DNA of 64,000 nucleotides from Inquilinus limosus DSM 16000 (GTDB lineage: Bacteria > Pseudomonadota > Alphaproteobacteria > DSM-16000 > Inquilinaceae). The stretch lies in contig NZ_AUHM01000001.1 in NCBI RefSeq assembly GCF_000423185.1, positions 372,001 through 436,000 on the forward strand, given 5' to 3'. A program made the translations under genes and the position numbers. Every line of letters starts with the position of its first letter. The first letter of the stretch is position 1. A model generated the notes under the pieces. It was given only the letters and a program-made list of their open reading frames with translations. It was not told the origin of the DNA and made no database searches. Positions 46,756 to 55,891 of the stretch are shown here, in pieces.

Positions 46756-48099
46756 CTACGCCACCCGCGGCAGCGGCTGCGGCTTGGCCGGCGGCCGCAG
46801 GGCCTCCGGGATCCAGTCGCCATGCGCGGCCAGCAGGTCGTCGACCAGCTTCCAGATCTGGTCGAGGTCCAGCTCAGCCGCCGTGTGCGGGTCCAGCATG
46901 GCGGCGTGGTAGATGTGGTCGCGGTTGCCGGTCAGCAGCGCCTCGACCGTCAGCGACTGGACGTTGATGTTGGTCTGCATCAGCGCCGCCAGATGCGGCG
47001 GCAGCCGGCCGATGCCGATCGGCTGCACGCCGTTGCGGTCGACCAGGCACGGCACCTCGACCGTGCAGTCCGCCGGCAGGTTGTCGATCAGCCCGTGGTT
47101 CTGCACGTTGCCGTAGATCACCGCCGGCTGGCCCGTCTCCTTCGCGTGGATGATGGTCGAGCCGTATTCGACGCTGCGCTTGATCTCCAGCGGCACGGTC
47201 GGGTCCTGCAGCTGTTCCCGCAGCGCGCCCCACTTGTCGATCTGGCGCTCGCAGCGGGTGATGTACTCGTCGAGCGGGATGTTGAAGCGGTCGACGATCT
47301 CCTCGCGCCCGCGCTTGATGTACCAGGGCACGTATTCGCTGAAATGCTCGCTGGATTCGGTGACGAAGTAGCCGAGCCGCAGGAACATGTCATAGCGGAC
47401 ACGGTTCCACTCCGGCACCCGCCCTTCCTCCACCACCTTGCGGATCAGCGGCGTCAGGTCCTGCCCGTCGCGCTCGAACTTCAGGTAGAAGGCCATGTGG
47501 TTGATGCCACCGCAGAGATAGCTGATCTCCTCGACCGGCACGCCGATGTCCTCGGCGATCTCCGCCGCGGTGCCCTGCACGCTGTGGCACAGGCCGACGG
47601 TCCTGATCTTCGTCGCCCGGTTCAGCGCCCAGCAGTTCATCGCCATCGGGTTGGCGTATTGCAGATGGGTCACGTCGGGACACAGCCGCTCCATGTCCCG
47701 GGCATAGTCCAGCAATACCGGCACGGTGCGCAGCGCCCGCATGATGCCGCCGATGCCGAGCGTGTCGGCGATGGTCTGGCGCAGCCCGTAGGTCTTCGGC
47801 ACCTCGAAGTCGGTCACGGTGCAGGGCTTGTAGCCGCCGACCTGGATCATGGTGATGGCGTAGTCGGCGCCGTCGAGCGCGCGGCTGCGGTCCAGCGTCG
47901 CCTCGATCGTGGCCGGCGCCTTCAGCGTCTCGGCGATGCGCCGGGCCACGATCTCTGAGGTTGCGAGCCGTTCCGGGTCGATGTCGAACAGGGTGATGCG
48001 GGCATCCGCCAGCTCCGGATAGGACAGGATGTCGCCGATCAGGTTCTTGGCGAAGACCGTGCTGCCGGCGCCGATGAAGGTGATCTTGGGAGAGCTCAT
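46756..48099 (-). CDS. Family 4 glycosidase (alpha-galactosidase/alpha-glucosidase type)
   Basis: 447 aa, NAD- and metal-dependent. KITFIGAGSTVFAKNLIGDI is the nucleotide-binding motif; QYANPMAMNCWALNR, GLCHSVQGTAAEI (metal Cys/His) and GGINHMAFYLKF (metal His) are GH4 hallmarks. Cleaves alpha-glycosides by an elimination mechanism inside the cell. It is the last gene of a sugar-uptake operon, so it hydrolyses the imported disaccharide or oligosaccharide. Confidence 0.92.
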   Translation of the reverse strand: MSSPKITFIGAGSTVFAKNLIGDILSYPELADARITLFDIDPERLATSEIVARRIAETLKAPATIEATLDRSRALDGADYAITMIQVGGYKPCTVTDFEVPKTYGLRQTIADTLGIGGIMRALRTVPVLLDYARDMERLCPDVTHLQYANPMAMNCWALNRATKIRTVGLCHSVQGTAAEIAEDIGVPVEEISYLCGGINHMAFYLKFERDGQDLTPLIRKVVEEGRVPEWNRVRYDMFLRLGYFVTESSEHFSEYVPWYIKRGREEIVDRFNIPLDEYITRCERQIDKWGALREQLQDPTVPLEIKRSVEYGSTIIHAKETGQPAVIYGNVQNHGLIDNLPADCTVEVPCLVDRNGVQPIGIGRLPPHLAALMQTNINVQSLTVEALLTGNRDHIYHAAMLDPHTAAELDLDQIWKLVDDLLAAHGDWIPEALRPPAKPQPLPRVA

Positions 48100-48132
48100 G
48101 GTCGGGTTCCGGTTGGCGGATGGTTGAGGGCG

Positions 48133-49452
48133 CTATTCGAACAATGCGTTGACCTGGTCGTTCGCCTCCTTGAGCAGCGGCGCGACCGGCACGTCCTCGA
48201 GGAAGATCCGGTCGAAGGCCACGTTCATGGTCGACACGACCTGCGGCGAATAGTCGGTGATCGGGTAGAGGAAGGTCTGGTCCGGCGTCGCCTCGCTGGT
48301 GAAGGCGGTGACGTCCTGGCCACGGGCGGCGAAGGCGTCCTGCGCCATCTTCGCCGCCTCCGGGATCGCCGGGAAGACGACGCCCGCCTTGCCGATGATG
48401 CCCTGACACTCCATCGATCCCAGGAACTTGACCCATTCCCAGGCCTCGTCCGGATGCTGGGTGCCGGTCCAGATCGAATCCCCCAGGCCGTTGAACATGC
48501 TCTTGCGGCCCTGCGGCCCCTTCGGCAGCGGCACGAAGCCGTAGGGGAAGGACACGTTCTGGGCATACCAAGTCGCGTTCCACGACCCGTCGGGGACGAT
48601 CGCGCCCTTGCCGGCGCCGAGCAGCGCGGTGCCGCCGAGGCCGCCGACATCCTTCTGCGGCAGGGCGTAGCCCTTCTTCAGCCACAGGTCGCGCAGCCAG
48701 GTCAGGGTCTCGGCCAGCACCGGGTCGTCGTAGTAATACCTGGTGCTCCAGGGCCCGTCGGTGAACTTGAAGCCGGCGGACACCGCCAGCCAGCTCCATT
48801 GCGTCTGGCCATAGGCGTCGGGCCCGATCTTGGGGGCGATCAGCCCGTACTGCACCACGCGCTTCGGGTCGAAGCCGGGCTCGTCGCCGCGCTTGCCGTC
48901 GGCGTCGAGCGACAGCCGGGCCAGGATCTTCTCGAAGCTGCCGCCGTCCTTCGGGTTCCAGGTGGCCTGGCGCAGCTCCTCGACCGTCACCCCGGCCTTG
49001 TCCAGCATCGCCTTGTTGTAGACGAGGGCGACCGTATCCCAGTCCTTGGGCATGCCGTAAAGCTTGCCGTCGCGGGTCCAGAGGTCGACCAGCCCCGGGC
49101 TGTAGATGTCGGTGTCGACCTTGTCGCGCTCGACCAGCGGCGTCAGGTCCATGATCTGCTCGTTGGCGACGAATTCGGGGTAGGAGCGCAGATGGTCGGC
49201 AAAGACGTCCGGCGCCTCGCCCGAGACGAAGCCGGTCGACAGCGTGGTCCAGTAGTCGGTCCAGGCGTACTGCGTCACCTTGACGGTGATGTCGGGATGC
49301 TTGGCGTGGAAGGCGTCGGCGCATTGCTGGTAGTGCGGCGCCTGCAGCGCGTCCCACAGCCAGTAGTTCAGCGTGGTCTCGGCCCGGGCGGCGCCGGTCG
49401 CAGCCAGGGCCGCCACGGACAGCAGCAGGGTCTTCGGCAGACTCACACGCAT
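48133..49452 (-). CDS. Sugar ABC transporter substrate-binding protein (family 1)
   Basis: 439 aa. Signal peptide (LPKTLLLSVAALAATGAARA), then the family 1 pattern: LNYWLWDALQAPHYQQCADA, FVSGEAPDVFADHL, GMPKDWDTVALVYNKAMLDK and DGSWNATWYAQ. Trp/Tyr-rich binding residues fit an oligosaccharide. GGAGG precedes the ATG at 49452. Upstream are its two permeases. Confidence 0.93.
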   Translation of the reverse strand: MRVSLPKTLLLSVAALAATGAARAETTLNYWLWDALQAPHYQQCADAFHAKHPDITVKVTQYAWTDYWTTLSTGFVSGEAPDVFADHLRSYPEFVANEQIMDLTPLVERDKVDTDIYSPGLVDLWTRDGKLYGMPKDWDTVALVYNKAMLDKAGVTVEELRQATWNPKDGGSFEKILARLSLDADGKRGDEPGFDPKRVVQYGLIAPKIGPDAYGQTQWSWLAVSAGFKFTDGPWSTRYYYDDPVLAETLTWLRDLWLKKGYALPQKDVGGLGGTALLGAGKGAIVPDGSWNATWYAQNVSFPYGFVPLPKGPQGRKSMFNGLGDSIWTGTQHPDEAWEWVKFLGSMECQGIIGKAGVVFPAIPEAAKMAQDAFAARGQDVTAFTSEATPDQTFLYPITDYSPQVVSTMNVAFDRIFLEDVPVAPLLKEANDQVNALFE

Positions 49453-49490
49453 CTCAAGCCTCCTCCGATCTCGTTTGTGGACGCCGCGGG

Positions 49491-50387
49491 TCACTTCAGC
49501 CCGCTGAACTGCAGGGATTCGACGACGCGCCGGCCGAACAGCACGAGCAGGGCGATCACCGGCACGATCGACAGCACGGTGGCGGCCGTCATCCCGGTCC
49601 AGTCCGGGTTGCCACTCTGCTGCTGCGACTTGAAGGCGGACAGCGCCACCGAGATGACCCGGACCTCGGCATCGCGCCCGACCAGGAACGGCCAGAAGAA
49701 GTCGTTCCAGGCGTTGATCGACAGCAGGATCGCCAGCGTCGCGATGGCGCTCTTGTGCACCGGCAGCACCACGCTCCAGAACGTCCGGAACGGCGTGGCG
49801 CCGTCGATCCGCGCCGCCTCCTCCAGCTCGCGCGGGGTCGACAGGAAGAACTGGCGCAGGAAGAACACGGCGAAGGGCGACATCAGCAGGGTCGGCGCCA
49901 CCATGCCCTGGAAGGTGTTCAGCCAGCCCAGCTGCCGGATCAGCACGAAGTTCGGGATGAACAGCACGATCGCCGGGATCATGGTGGCGGCGATGAACAG
50001 GTAGAAGATCACCGACGACCCGACGAAGCGGATGCGGGCGAAGGCATAGGCGGCCAGCGCCGAGAAGAAGATCTGCCCGCCCACCGTCAGCAGCGTGAAG
50101 ATCAGGCTGTTGCGCAGCGCCAGGGCGAAGTTGATCGGCGTCGACGGAGTCGCGGGATTGATCGGCGCCAGCCCCAGCACGCGGCGGACATTGTCGAGGG
50201 TGACGTCGACCGGCACCAGCAGCGTCGCCTGATCGAACAGGGTCGAGCTCGGCACCAGCGCCGTCTTCAGCGTGATCCAGAGCGGGAACAGCGAGCACAC
50301 GATGAACGCGCCCAGCACTGCCCAGGCGAAGATGCGGCCGAAGGACAGGCGCTGAAGGGAGGCGTGCGGCAGGGCGATCGCGGTCAT
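49491..50387 (-). CDS. Sugar ABC transporter permease (MalG type)
   Basis: 298 aa, six helices, with the EAA motif ELEEAARIDGATPFRTFWSV. It pairs with the upstream MalF-type permease. 38 bp before the binding-protein gene. Confidence 0.93.
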   Translation of the reverse strand: MTAIALPHASLQRLSFGRIFAWAVLGAFIVCSLFPLWITLKTALVPSSTLFDQATLLVPVDVTLDNVRRVLGLAPINPATPSTPINFALALRNSLIFTLLTVGGQIFFSALAAYAFARIRFVGSSVIFYLFIAATMIPAIVLFIPNFVLIRQLGWLNTFQGMVAPTLLMSPFAVFFLRQFFLSTPRELEEAARIDGATPFRTFWSVVLPVHKSAIATLAILLSINAWNDFFWPFLVGRDAEVRVISVALSAFKSQQQSGNPDWTGMTAATVLSIVPVIALLVLFGRRVVESLQFSGLK

Positions 50388-50397
50388 GGCGCGTCCC

Positions 50398-51333
50398 TCA
50401 CTCGAGATCCGAGCTGCCGGCGCGCAGCGCCCGCATCTGCAGCAGGGTGACCAGGATCAGCACCGCGAACAGCGCCACCGACATCGCCGAGGCGTAGCCC
50501 ATCTTCGAGAAGCGGAAGGCGCTTTCGTAGACGTACCAGATGATCGCGCTGGTCGAGTTCGCCGGCCCGCCCTGGGTGGTGACGGCGATGGTGTCGAACA
50601 CCTGGAACGACCCGATCACGCTGGTCACCAGCACGAAGACCAGCACCGGTCGCAGCAGCGGCAGGGTGATGCGCCGGAACACCGTCCATTCCCCCGCCCC
50701 TTCCAGCCGTGCCGCCTCGTACAGTGAGCGCGGGATCGCCTGCAGCCCGGCGTAGAACAGCAGCGCCGTCAGCCCGACATGGCGCCAGATGTTGATCCCG
50801 GCGATCGACATGATGGCGAGGTCCGGCGTCGCCAGGAAGGATTGTCGCGGCACCCCGATCATCCCGAGGAAGGCGTTAGTCATGCCAAGCAGCGGGTCCA
50901 AGAGCCACAGCCAGATCAGCGCGGCGATGACGTTGGACAGGAGATAGGGCGCGATCACCGCCGCCCGCACCGCCACCGACCGGCTGAGCCGGTCCATCAG
51001 CACGGCGAGGGCGAGGCCCAGCACCGTCTGCAGCGGGATGTTGTAGAGGACGTAGGCGACGGTGATGCGCACCGATTGCCAGAAGCGCGGGTCGTCGGCC
51101 AGCTTCAGGTAGTTGTCGAAGCCGACGAATTTCGGCGCCCGCATCAGGTTCCAGTCGGTCAGGCTGATCTCGATCGCCCGCAGCGTCGGGAAGAGATAGA
51201 AGATGCCGAAGCCGACCAGCGCCGGCAGGATGAACAGCCAGCCGGTCACGTTGCGCTGCAGCGCCGCCCGCAGCTTCGGGCGGGACCGCAGCCAGCCGGC
51301 GGCGGCCGGCCTGCTCCATTCCGCTGCCACCAT
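50398..51333 (-). CDS. Sugar ABC transporter permease (MalF/UgpA type)
   Basis: 311 aa, six helices (GWLFILPALVGFGIFYLFPT first), EAA motif SLYEAARLEGAGEWTVFRRI. ATG at 51333 has GAGG upstream; the ORF could start earlier but would cover the operator. First gene of the operon and 10 bp from malG-like. No ATPase gene is in the cluster; a shared MsmK/UgpC-type ATPase must be used. Confidence 0.92.
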   Translation of the reverse strand: MVAAEWSRPAAAGWLRSRPKLRAALQRNVTGWLFILPALVGFGIFYLFPTLRAIEISLTDWNLMRAPKFVGFDNYLKLADDPRFWQSVRITVAYVLYNIPLQTVLGLALAVLMDRLSRSVAVRAAVIAPYLLSNVIAALIWLWLLDPLLGMTNAFLGMIGVPRQSFLATPDLAIMSIAGINIWRHVGLTALLFYAGLQAIPRSLYEAARLEGAGEWTVFRRITLPLLRPVLVFVLVTSVIGSFQVFDTIAVTTQGGPANSTSAIIWYVYESAFRFSKMGYASAMSVALFAVLILVTLLQMRALRAGSSDLE

Positions 51334-51396
51334 CCTCGACACTCCTCCCCGGACCGGGCCTCGACATCCTGTGGAAACGAGGCTTCTGTCGACGAA

Positions 51397-51432
51397 TGAC
51401 ACGTGTCACTATCGTTACTAACACGTGTTAGT
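51397..51432. promoter_or_regulatory. Two tandem LacI-type operators
   Basis: TGACACGTGTCA (51397-51408) and ACTAACACGTGTTAGT (51417-51432) are perfect palindromes sharing the ACACGTGT core, with centres 22 bp apart (two helical turns). They sit in the promoter gap between the transporter operon and the LacI gene. The regulator downstream is the obvious ligand. Confidence 0.8.
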
Positions 51433-51527
51433 CATAGTCAATCGAGATCCGGCCGGCTTGTCAAGCACCGACCGGCATGGCACAGGGGACGAGGCGTTCC
51501 CGATCGGCCGGGCGCCACGTGAAGCGG

Positions 51528-52580
51528 ATGGATATGGAACGACGCAGGATCACCAGCCACGATGTCGCCCGCCGGGCCGGGGTGTCGCGCGCCACCGTCT
51601 CGATGGTGCTGAACCGGTCGGAGGCGGTGGCAATCAGCGCCGAGACCCGGCAGCGCGTGCTGGAGGCCGCGGCGGCGCTGGGCTACCGGCCGAACTCGGC
51701 GGCCCGCATGCTGGTGCGCGGCGACACCGAGACCATCGGCCTGGTGGTCACCGACCCGCAGGTGCTGACCGTCGACGGCTTCGTGCCGCAGCTGCTCTAC
51801 GGCATCAGCCAGGCCACGAGCGAGAGCGGCTACCGCATCCTGCTGGAGGGGGTGGAGCCCGGCGCCGGCCCGCACGCCTATGCCGAGCTTGTCGAGGGCC
51901 GCCGGATCGACGGGCTGATCGTGCTGAACCCGCCGACCGCGGCGCCGCAGATCCATGCGCTGATCGACCAGGGCTTCCCGCTGGTGCTGCTGGGATCGGT
52001 CCGCCATCCGCGGGAGCATGCGGTCAATTTCTCCACCCGCCGCGCCATCCGCCGTGCGGTCGACCATCTGGTCGGGCTCGGCCACGGCGCCATCGCCCAT
52101 ATCGGCTTCTCGCCGCCCGGCTTCGTCGCCACCGACGCACGGCTGAACGCCTACCGCGAATCCCTGCGCGCCCATGACATCGAGCCGGACGACCGGCTGG
52201 TCGCCTATGGCGCCTTCAGCGCCGAGAGCGGCCACCGGGCGATGCGCGAGCTGCTGGACCGCGCCGGCGCGCGACCGACCGCCCTGCTCGCCGGCAACGA
52301 CACCATCGCCCTCGGCGCGATGGCTGCGCTGGCCGATGCCGGGCTGTCGGTGCCGGACGACATCGCCGTGGTCGGCTTCGACGACCTGCCCTTCGCCGCC
52401 CTGCTGCGCCCGGCCCTGACCACGGTGCGCAACCCGGGCATCGAGCAGGGCCGCCAGGCGGCGCAGCTGCTGATCCGCCTCCTGAAGGGCGAGACGCCGG
52501 AGCAGCGCCGCGTCGTGCTGCCGACCGAGCTGGTGGTCCGCGATTCCTGCGGCGCCCGGCGGCGGGAGGTCAGAGGATGA
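51528..52580 (+). CDS. LacI-family transcriptional regulator
   Basis: 350 aa. Helix-turn-helix ITSHDVARRAGVSRATVSMV with the hinge YRPNSAARML, then a sugar-binding core (ETIGLVVTDPQVL, DGLIVLNPP, AGNDTIALGAMAAL, AVVGFDDLPFAALLRPALTT). Divergent from the sugar ABC/GH4 operon, whose promoter carries two matching palindromes. Likely repressor relieved by the sugar. Ends overlap the RTX gene by 11 bp. Confidence 0.94.
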   Translation: MDMERRRITSHDVARRAGVSRATVSMVLNRSEAVAISAETRQRVLEAAAALGYRPNSAARMLVRGDTETIGLVVTDPQVLTVDGFVPQLLYGISQATSESGYRILLEGVEPGAGPHAYAELVEGRRIDGLIVLNPPTAAPQIHALIDQGFPLVLLGSVRHPREHAVNFSTRRAIRRAVDHLVGLGHGAIAHIGFSPPGFVATDARLNAYRESLRAHDIEPDDRLVAYGAFSAESGHRAMRELLDRAGARPTALLAGNDTIALGAMAALADAGLSVPDDIAVVGFDDLPFAALLRPALTTVRNPGIEQGRQAAQLLIRLLKGETPEQRRVVLPTELVVRDSCGARRREVRG

Positions 52581-53529
52581 AGTCCGCTGCGGTCAGCTCC
52601 GTCAGGTCCAGGGCCTTGACCGCGAGATCGGCGACCCGGTCGCCATCGGCATCCGCCGAGACCAGAAGGTCGGCCCCCTGGACCTCGTAGCGCAGTTCGC
52701 CGGCCGCGCCGCTGAAGGCCGCGGTGCCGACGAAGGTGAAGGCCTGGTTGCCGGCCGTCGTCAGATCGGCGTCGATGCGCGAGAGGTCGATCGTGTCGCG
52801 GAAGGTGAAGTCGAGGATGGTGTCTTCCTGGCCCGGCAGGCTCTCCACCAGCCGGTCGATCCGGATGATGTCCGCTCCCGGGCCGCTCGAAAGTCCGTCG
52901 GCGCCGAGCCCTCCGACCAGGACGTCGTCGCCGGCACTTCCCTCCAGGCGATCCGTGCCGCCACGGCCGGAGAGAAGGTCGTCTCCGCTCCAGCCTTGCA
53001 GAAGATTTCCTCCGCCCGTCCCGACCAGGATGTCGTGCCCGCCGGTGCCGCTCGCATCCTCGAAGTTCAGCACGGGCGTCTCGTAGAACACATCCGGCTG
53101 ATCCTTGGGCCCGATCAGAGCGGTCCCGTTCTCCAGATGGACGAAGACGCCCCGGCCGAAGAAAGAGACCTCGTCCTTGCCATCGCCGCCATCCAGCACA
53201 TTGCCCGGCCCCAGCCCGAGAATGCCGAGGGAGACGGAATCGTCCCCGGCCCCTCCGGTGAACATCAGATGCCCGATCCTCGCCTCATCCCACAGGCTTA
53301 CATGCTCCGATCCGGGCCCTCCATGGATCGTGTCTCCGCCGTCACCGAGTTGAATGCTGACATTCCCCGTATTCCCCGGATCCACCTCGATCAGATCCGA
53401 TCCCGTGTAGGCCTCGACGTAATTCCAATAGTCGTTGGCGGGCACGACAAGATGATCGTCGCCGTCGGTTCCGTAGATGTTGAGGTAATCCCAATCGCCA
53501 GAGGCGGCCGTTCCATGGATCTCGGTCAT
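52570..53529 (-). CDS. RTX calcium-binding protein with serralysin-type C-terminus
   Basis: 319 aa, no signal peptide. Glycine-rich nonapeptide-like repeats at about 90-215 (GGAGDDSVSLG, GGDGKDEVSF, GRGGTDRLEG, SAGDDVLVGG) bind calcium. The C-terminus (TFVGTAAFSGAAGELRYEV ... DGDRVADLAVKAL ... AADFIL) matches the peptidase M10 serralysin C-terminal domain and a type I secretion signal. No protease domain and no T1SS genes are adjacent, so it depends on an exporter elsewhere. Confidence 0.85.
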   Translation of the reverse strand: MTEIHGTAASGDWDYLNIYGTDGDDHLVVPANDYWNYVEAYTGSDLIEVDPGNTGNVSIQLGDGGDTIHGGPGSEHVSLWDEARIGHLMFTGGAGDDSVSLGILGLGPGNVLDGGDGKDEVSFFGRGVFVHLENGTALIGPKDQPDVFYETPVLNFEDASGTGGHDILVGTGGGNLLQGWSGDDLLSGRGGTDRLEGSAGDDVLVGGLGADGLSSGPGADIIRIDRLVESLPGQEDTILDFTFRDTIDLSRIDADLTTAGNQAFTFVGTAAFSGAAGELRYEVQGADLLVSADADGDRVADLAVKALDLTELTAADFIL

Positions 53530-53895
53530 CTCGCACCCCCATGATTGACATCCGCTCAGGCAACATTACATGCGAGAGACCGAGTGTAAATATTTGCATT
53601 TTAAATAACTTACAGAATAATATTTGCCAATCAAGATAATACGAAACTGGCCGATCATGGTGAAGAACAGCCCGGCCGATCGAACAGGCAGCCAGGCCGC
53701 AGGCCGAGGTCAGCATGCGGTCGCCGTCAGGCGCAGGTCGGCCACCTCCCTGACCGGCTTCTCGGGCGAGCTCCCGCCGGCCGCCGCAGCGAGGACACCG
53801 TTGTTGCGAGCGGTTCCCCGAGGCAGCCGTTAGCGCCGAGCGATCAATAGCGCGGGGTAAGGCCCAATAGTCGCTGCCGGGCTTTCGCAATGCAG
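53530..53895. other. Non-coding gap with an AT-rich block
   Basis: About 366 bp. 53560-53645 is unusually AT-rich (for example gtaaatatttgcatttt and aataatatttgcc) and probably holds the RTX promoter. From 53650 to 53890 I see no gene, repeat or clear motif. Confidence 0.6.
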
Positions 53896-54648
53896 TTATG
53901 CGAGCCCCAAGCCGCCATCGACGGCGATGACCTGCCCCGTCACCCATTCCGACGCCGGGTCGGCCAGCGCCACGATCCAGCGCGCCACGTCGTCCGGCTT
54001 GCCGCGCCGCCTGAGGGGGATTGCCTCGCGCTCCTGCGCCTCGACGGCCGCGGCCTGCTCCGCCGAAAGCCCCATCATGCCGGTCAGGGCGCCGGACTCG
54101 GTCGGCCCCGCCGCCACGGCGTTGACGCGCACGCCCTGCTGAGCCAACTCCAGCGCCCAGCAGCGGGTCAAATGCTCCAGCGCCGCCTTGCTGGCGGCGT
54201 AGTGCGACAGCCCCGCCGCCGCCTTGTGGCCGTAGGTGCTGGAGACGTTGACGATGGCGCCCTTCGCAGCGGCCAGATGGGGCAAGGCGGCCGTGGCGAG
54301 CAGGCTCGCCCCGACCACGTTGACTGCAAAGATGCTCTCGACCCTGTCAGCCGTGGCCTCGGCCAGGGGAAGGATGGCGCCCGCCCCGGCATTGTTGACC
54401 AGCACATCGAAGCGTCCATAGGCTTCGACGGCATGCGCGACCGTCCGCGCCGCGTCCTGCGGCGCGGCGGCGTCGGCCACGACCGCGGAGATGCCGGGGT
54501 GATCGCTGGCGGCTTCCTCGAGGGCCGCCGCACGGCGGCCGGTGATGATGACCTTCGCTCCCGCCTCGGCGAAGCGCCGCGCCGCGGCCCGGCCGATGCC
54601 GGAGCTGCCGCCAGTGACGATGACGACTCTGTCTTTCAACGTGGACAT
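53896..54648 (-). CDS. Short-chain dehydrogenase/reductase
   Basis: 250 aa. TGGSSGIGRAAARRFAEAGA binds the nucleotide, NNAGAGA follows, and the catalytic Ser-Tyr-Lys are in NVSSTYGHKAAAGLSHYAASKA. GGxxxA/WVTGQVIAVDGGLGLA ends it. Reduces or oxidises an unknown carbonyl. ATG at 54648; the frame upstream is a remnant of another gene. Confidence 0.93.
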   Translation of the reverse strand: MSTLKDRVVIVTGGSSGIGRAAARRFAEAGAKVIITGRRAAALEEAASDHPGISAVVADAAAPQDAARTVAHAVEAYGRFDVLVNNAGAGAILPLAEATADRVESIFAVNVVGASLLATAALPHLAAAKGAIVNVSSTYGHKAAAGLSHYAASKAALEHLTRCWALELAQQGVRVNAVAAGPTESGALTGMMGLSAEQAAAVEAQEREAIPLRRRGKPDDVARWIVALADPASEWVTGQVIAVDGGLGLA

Positions 54649-54653
54649 GATGT

Positions 54654-54795
54654 TCCTGGTGCTGGGCTGAATCCTGTCGTTGCCGGAGCGGGTCACGCCG
54701 ACGGCTGTCGAAAGCGCGATGAGTTCCGCGTCGGAGAACTCACGGCACGCCACCTCGTAGACGTCGTCCGGCGCGTGACCCTTCGTGATCCGGGC
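54654..54795 (-). pseudogene. Remnant of a carboxymuconolactone decarboxylase/AhpD-like gene
   Basis: In frame and upstream of the SDR, the reading frame gives ITKGHAPDDVYEVACREFSD then AELIALSTAVGV, resembling the C-terminal helices of AhpD-like proteins (GHVPDxVYEEVRRHFSExEL). The expected N-terminus and the INGWNR ending are missing or scrambled (TRSGNDRIQ). It appears to be a decayed fragment. Based on motif memory, so moderate. Confidence 0.55.
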
Positions 54796-54867
54796 TTCCC
54801 GTCCAGGCCAAGGCAGCTCGCTCGCGCGGGTGCAGAGGCCGGATGGAGGCACCGACCCGACAAGCGG

Positions 54868-55860
54868 TCAGTAGTCCCAGAAGGCCGGCACCCAACGGAA
54901 GGCGTCGCCAGCAGCCGCCACCCGGCCGACGGACGGGAACGGCAGGTGGGTGGCCACCAGCAGCTCGCCGGTCCCCGCCAGCTCCTGCAACAGGCGGGTC
55001 CGGACGCGGGCCGCCTCCTCGGGGTCATGCTCGAAGCCGTTGTACCACTCGGGGTGGTCGAACCCGACCGCGAATACGAGGTCCCCGGCGAAGGTCAGCC
55101 GGTCGCCGCCGGACGCCACGCGGACCACGCTGTGCCCGGGGGTGTGGCCGCCGGTGCGATGGGCGACCACCCCCGGCGCCACCTCACGCTCCTCCTCGAA
55201 CGTCCGCAGATGGCTGCCATACTCCTTCATGAACCGCTTGGCGGCCGACCGAAGCGCGTCCGGGAACCCCGGCGGCATGGAGACGTGGGAGAAATCGGGC
55301 GCCTCCCAGAACTCGACCTCGGCGGCCGCCACATGGATCCGCAGGTCCGGGCGCAGCCGGTCCTTCACCCCGTCGACGAGCAGCCCGCCGACATGGTCCA
55401 TGTGCATATGGGTCAGCACCAGATCGGTCACGGAGGCGAGATCGATACCGGCGGCCTCCAGCCGCTTGATCAGCTGCCCGGCCCGCGGCAGGTGCAGGTC
55501 CGGGTCGAACCCGAGCCCGGCGTCGACCAGTATGGTCTGATCGCCGCTGCGCACCACGACCACGTTCAGCGCCCAATCGAACGCGTCCGGCGGCAGGAAC
55601 ATGTCCTTCAGCCAGGCCGCCCGGACGGCCGGGTCGACGTTGTGCGCCAACATCGCGGTCGGCAGCGGCAGCACCCCATCGCTGACCACCAGCACGTCAA
55701 TCTCGCCGATCCGCAGCGCGTAGCGCGACGGAACCAACTCTTCGGGCCCCGATCGACCGGGGTGCGAGATGCTGTCCGGGCTCATGTCTGTCTCCTGCTG
55801 ACCGCCCCTTTCCTGATGTATTTCATTCTTTTGGGCGAGGTCGCTCATATGCTTTGTCAT
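54868..55860 (-). CDS. MBL-fold metallohydrolase
   Basis: 330 aa. Metal ligands in LVLTHMHMDHVGGLL, then HVAAAEVEFW, RTGGHTPGHSVVRVAS and FAGDLVF: a complete dinuclear zinc site. Related to quorum-quenching lactonase or other hydrolase-type MBLs; substrate unknown. ATG at 55860 (MTKHMSDLAQKN) follows AGGAGA; a later ATG (MSPDSI) is possible. Confidence 0.9.
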   Translation of the reverse strand: MTKHMSDLAQKNEIHQERGGQQETDMSPDSISHPGRSGPEELVPSRYALRIGEIDVLVVSDGVLPLPTAMLAHNVDPAVRAAWLKDMFLPPDAFDWALNVVVVRSGDQTILVDAGLGFDPDLHLPRAGQLIKRLEAAGIDLASVTDLVLTHMHMDHVGGLLVDGVKDRLRPDLRIHVAAAEVEFWEAPDFSHVSMPPGFPDALRSAAKRFMKEYGSHLRTFEEEREVAPGVVAHRTGGHTPGHSVVRVASGGDRLTFAGDLVFAVGFDHPEWYNGFEHDPEEAARVRTRLLQELAGTGELLVATHLPFPSVGRVAAAGDAFRWVPAFWDY

Positions 55861-55891
55861 GGTCGTTCTCCTATTGATTGAGTCTGGAATC

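Noticed and set aside
53342-53947. A minus-strand ORF across the RTX promoter and SDR end.
   Set aside because: Crosses an AT-rich promoter region and has no family similarity.
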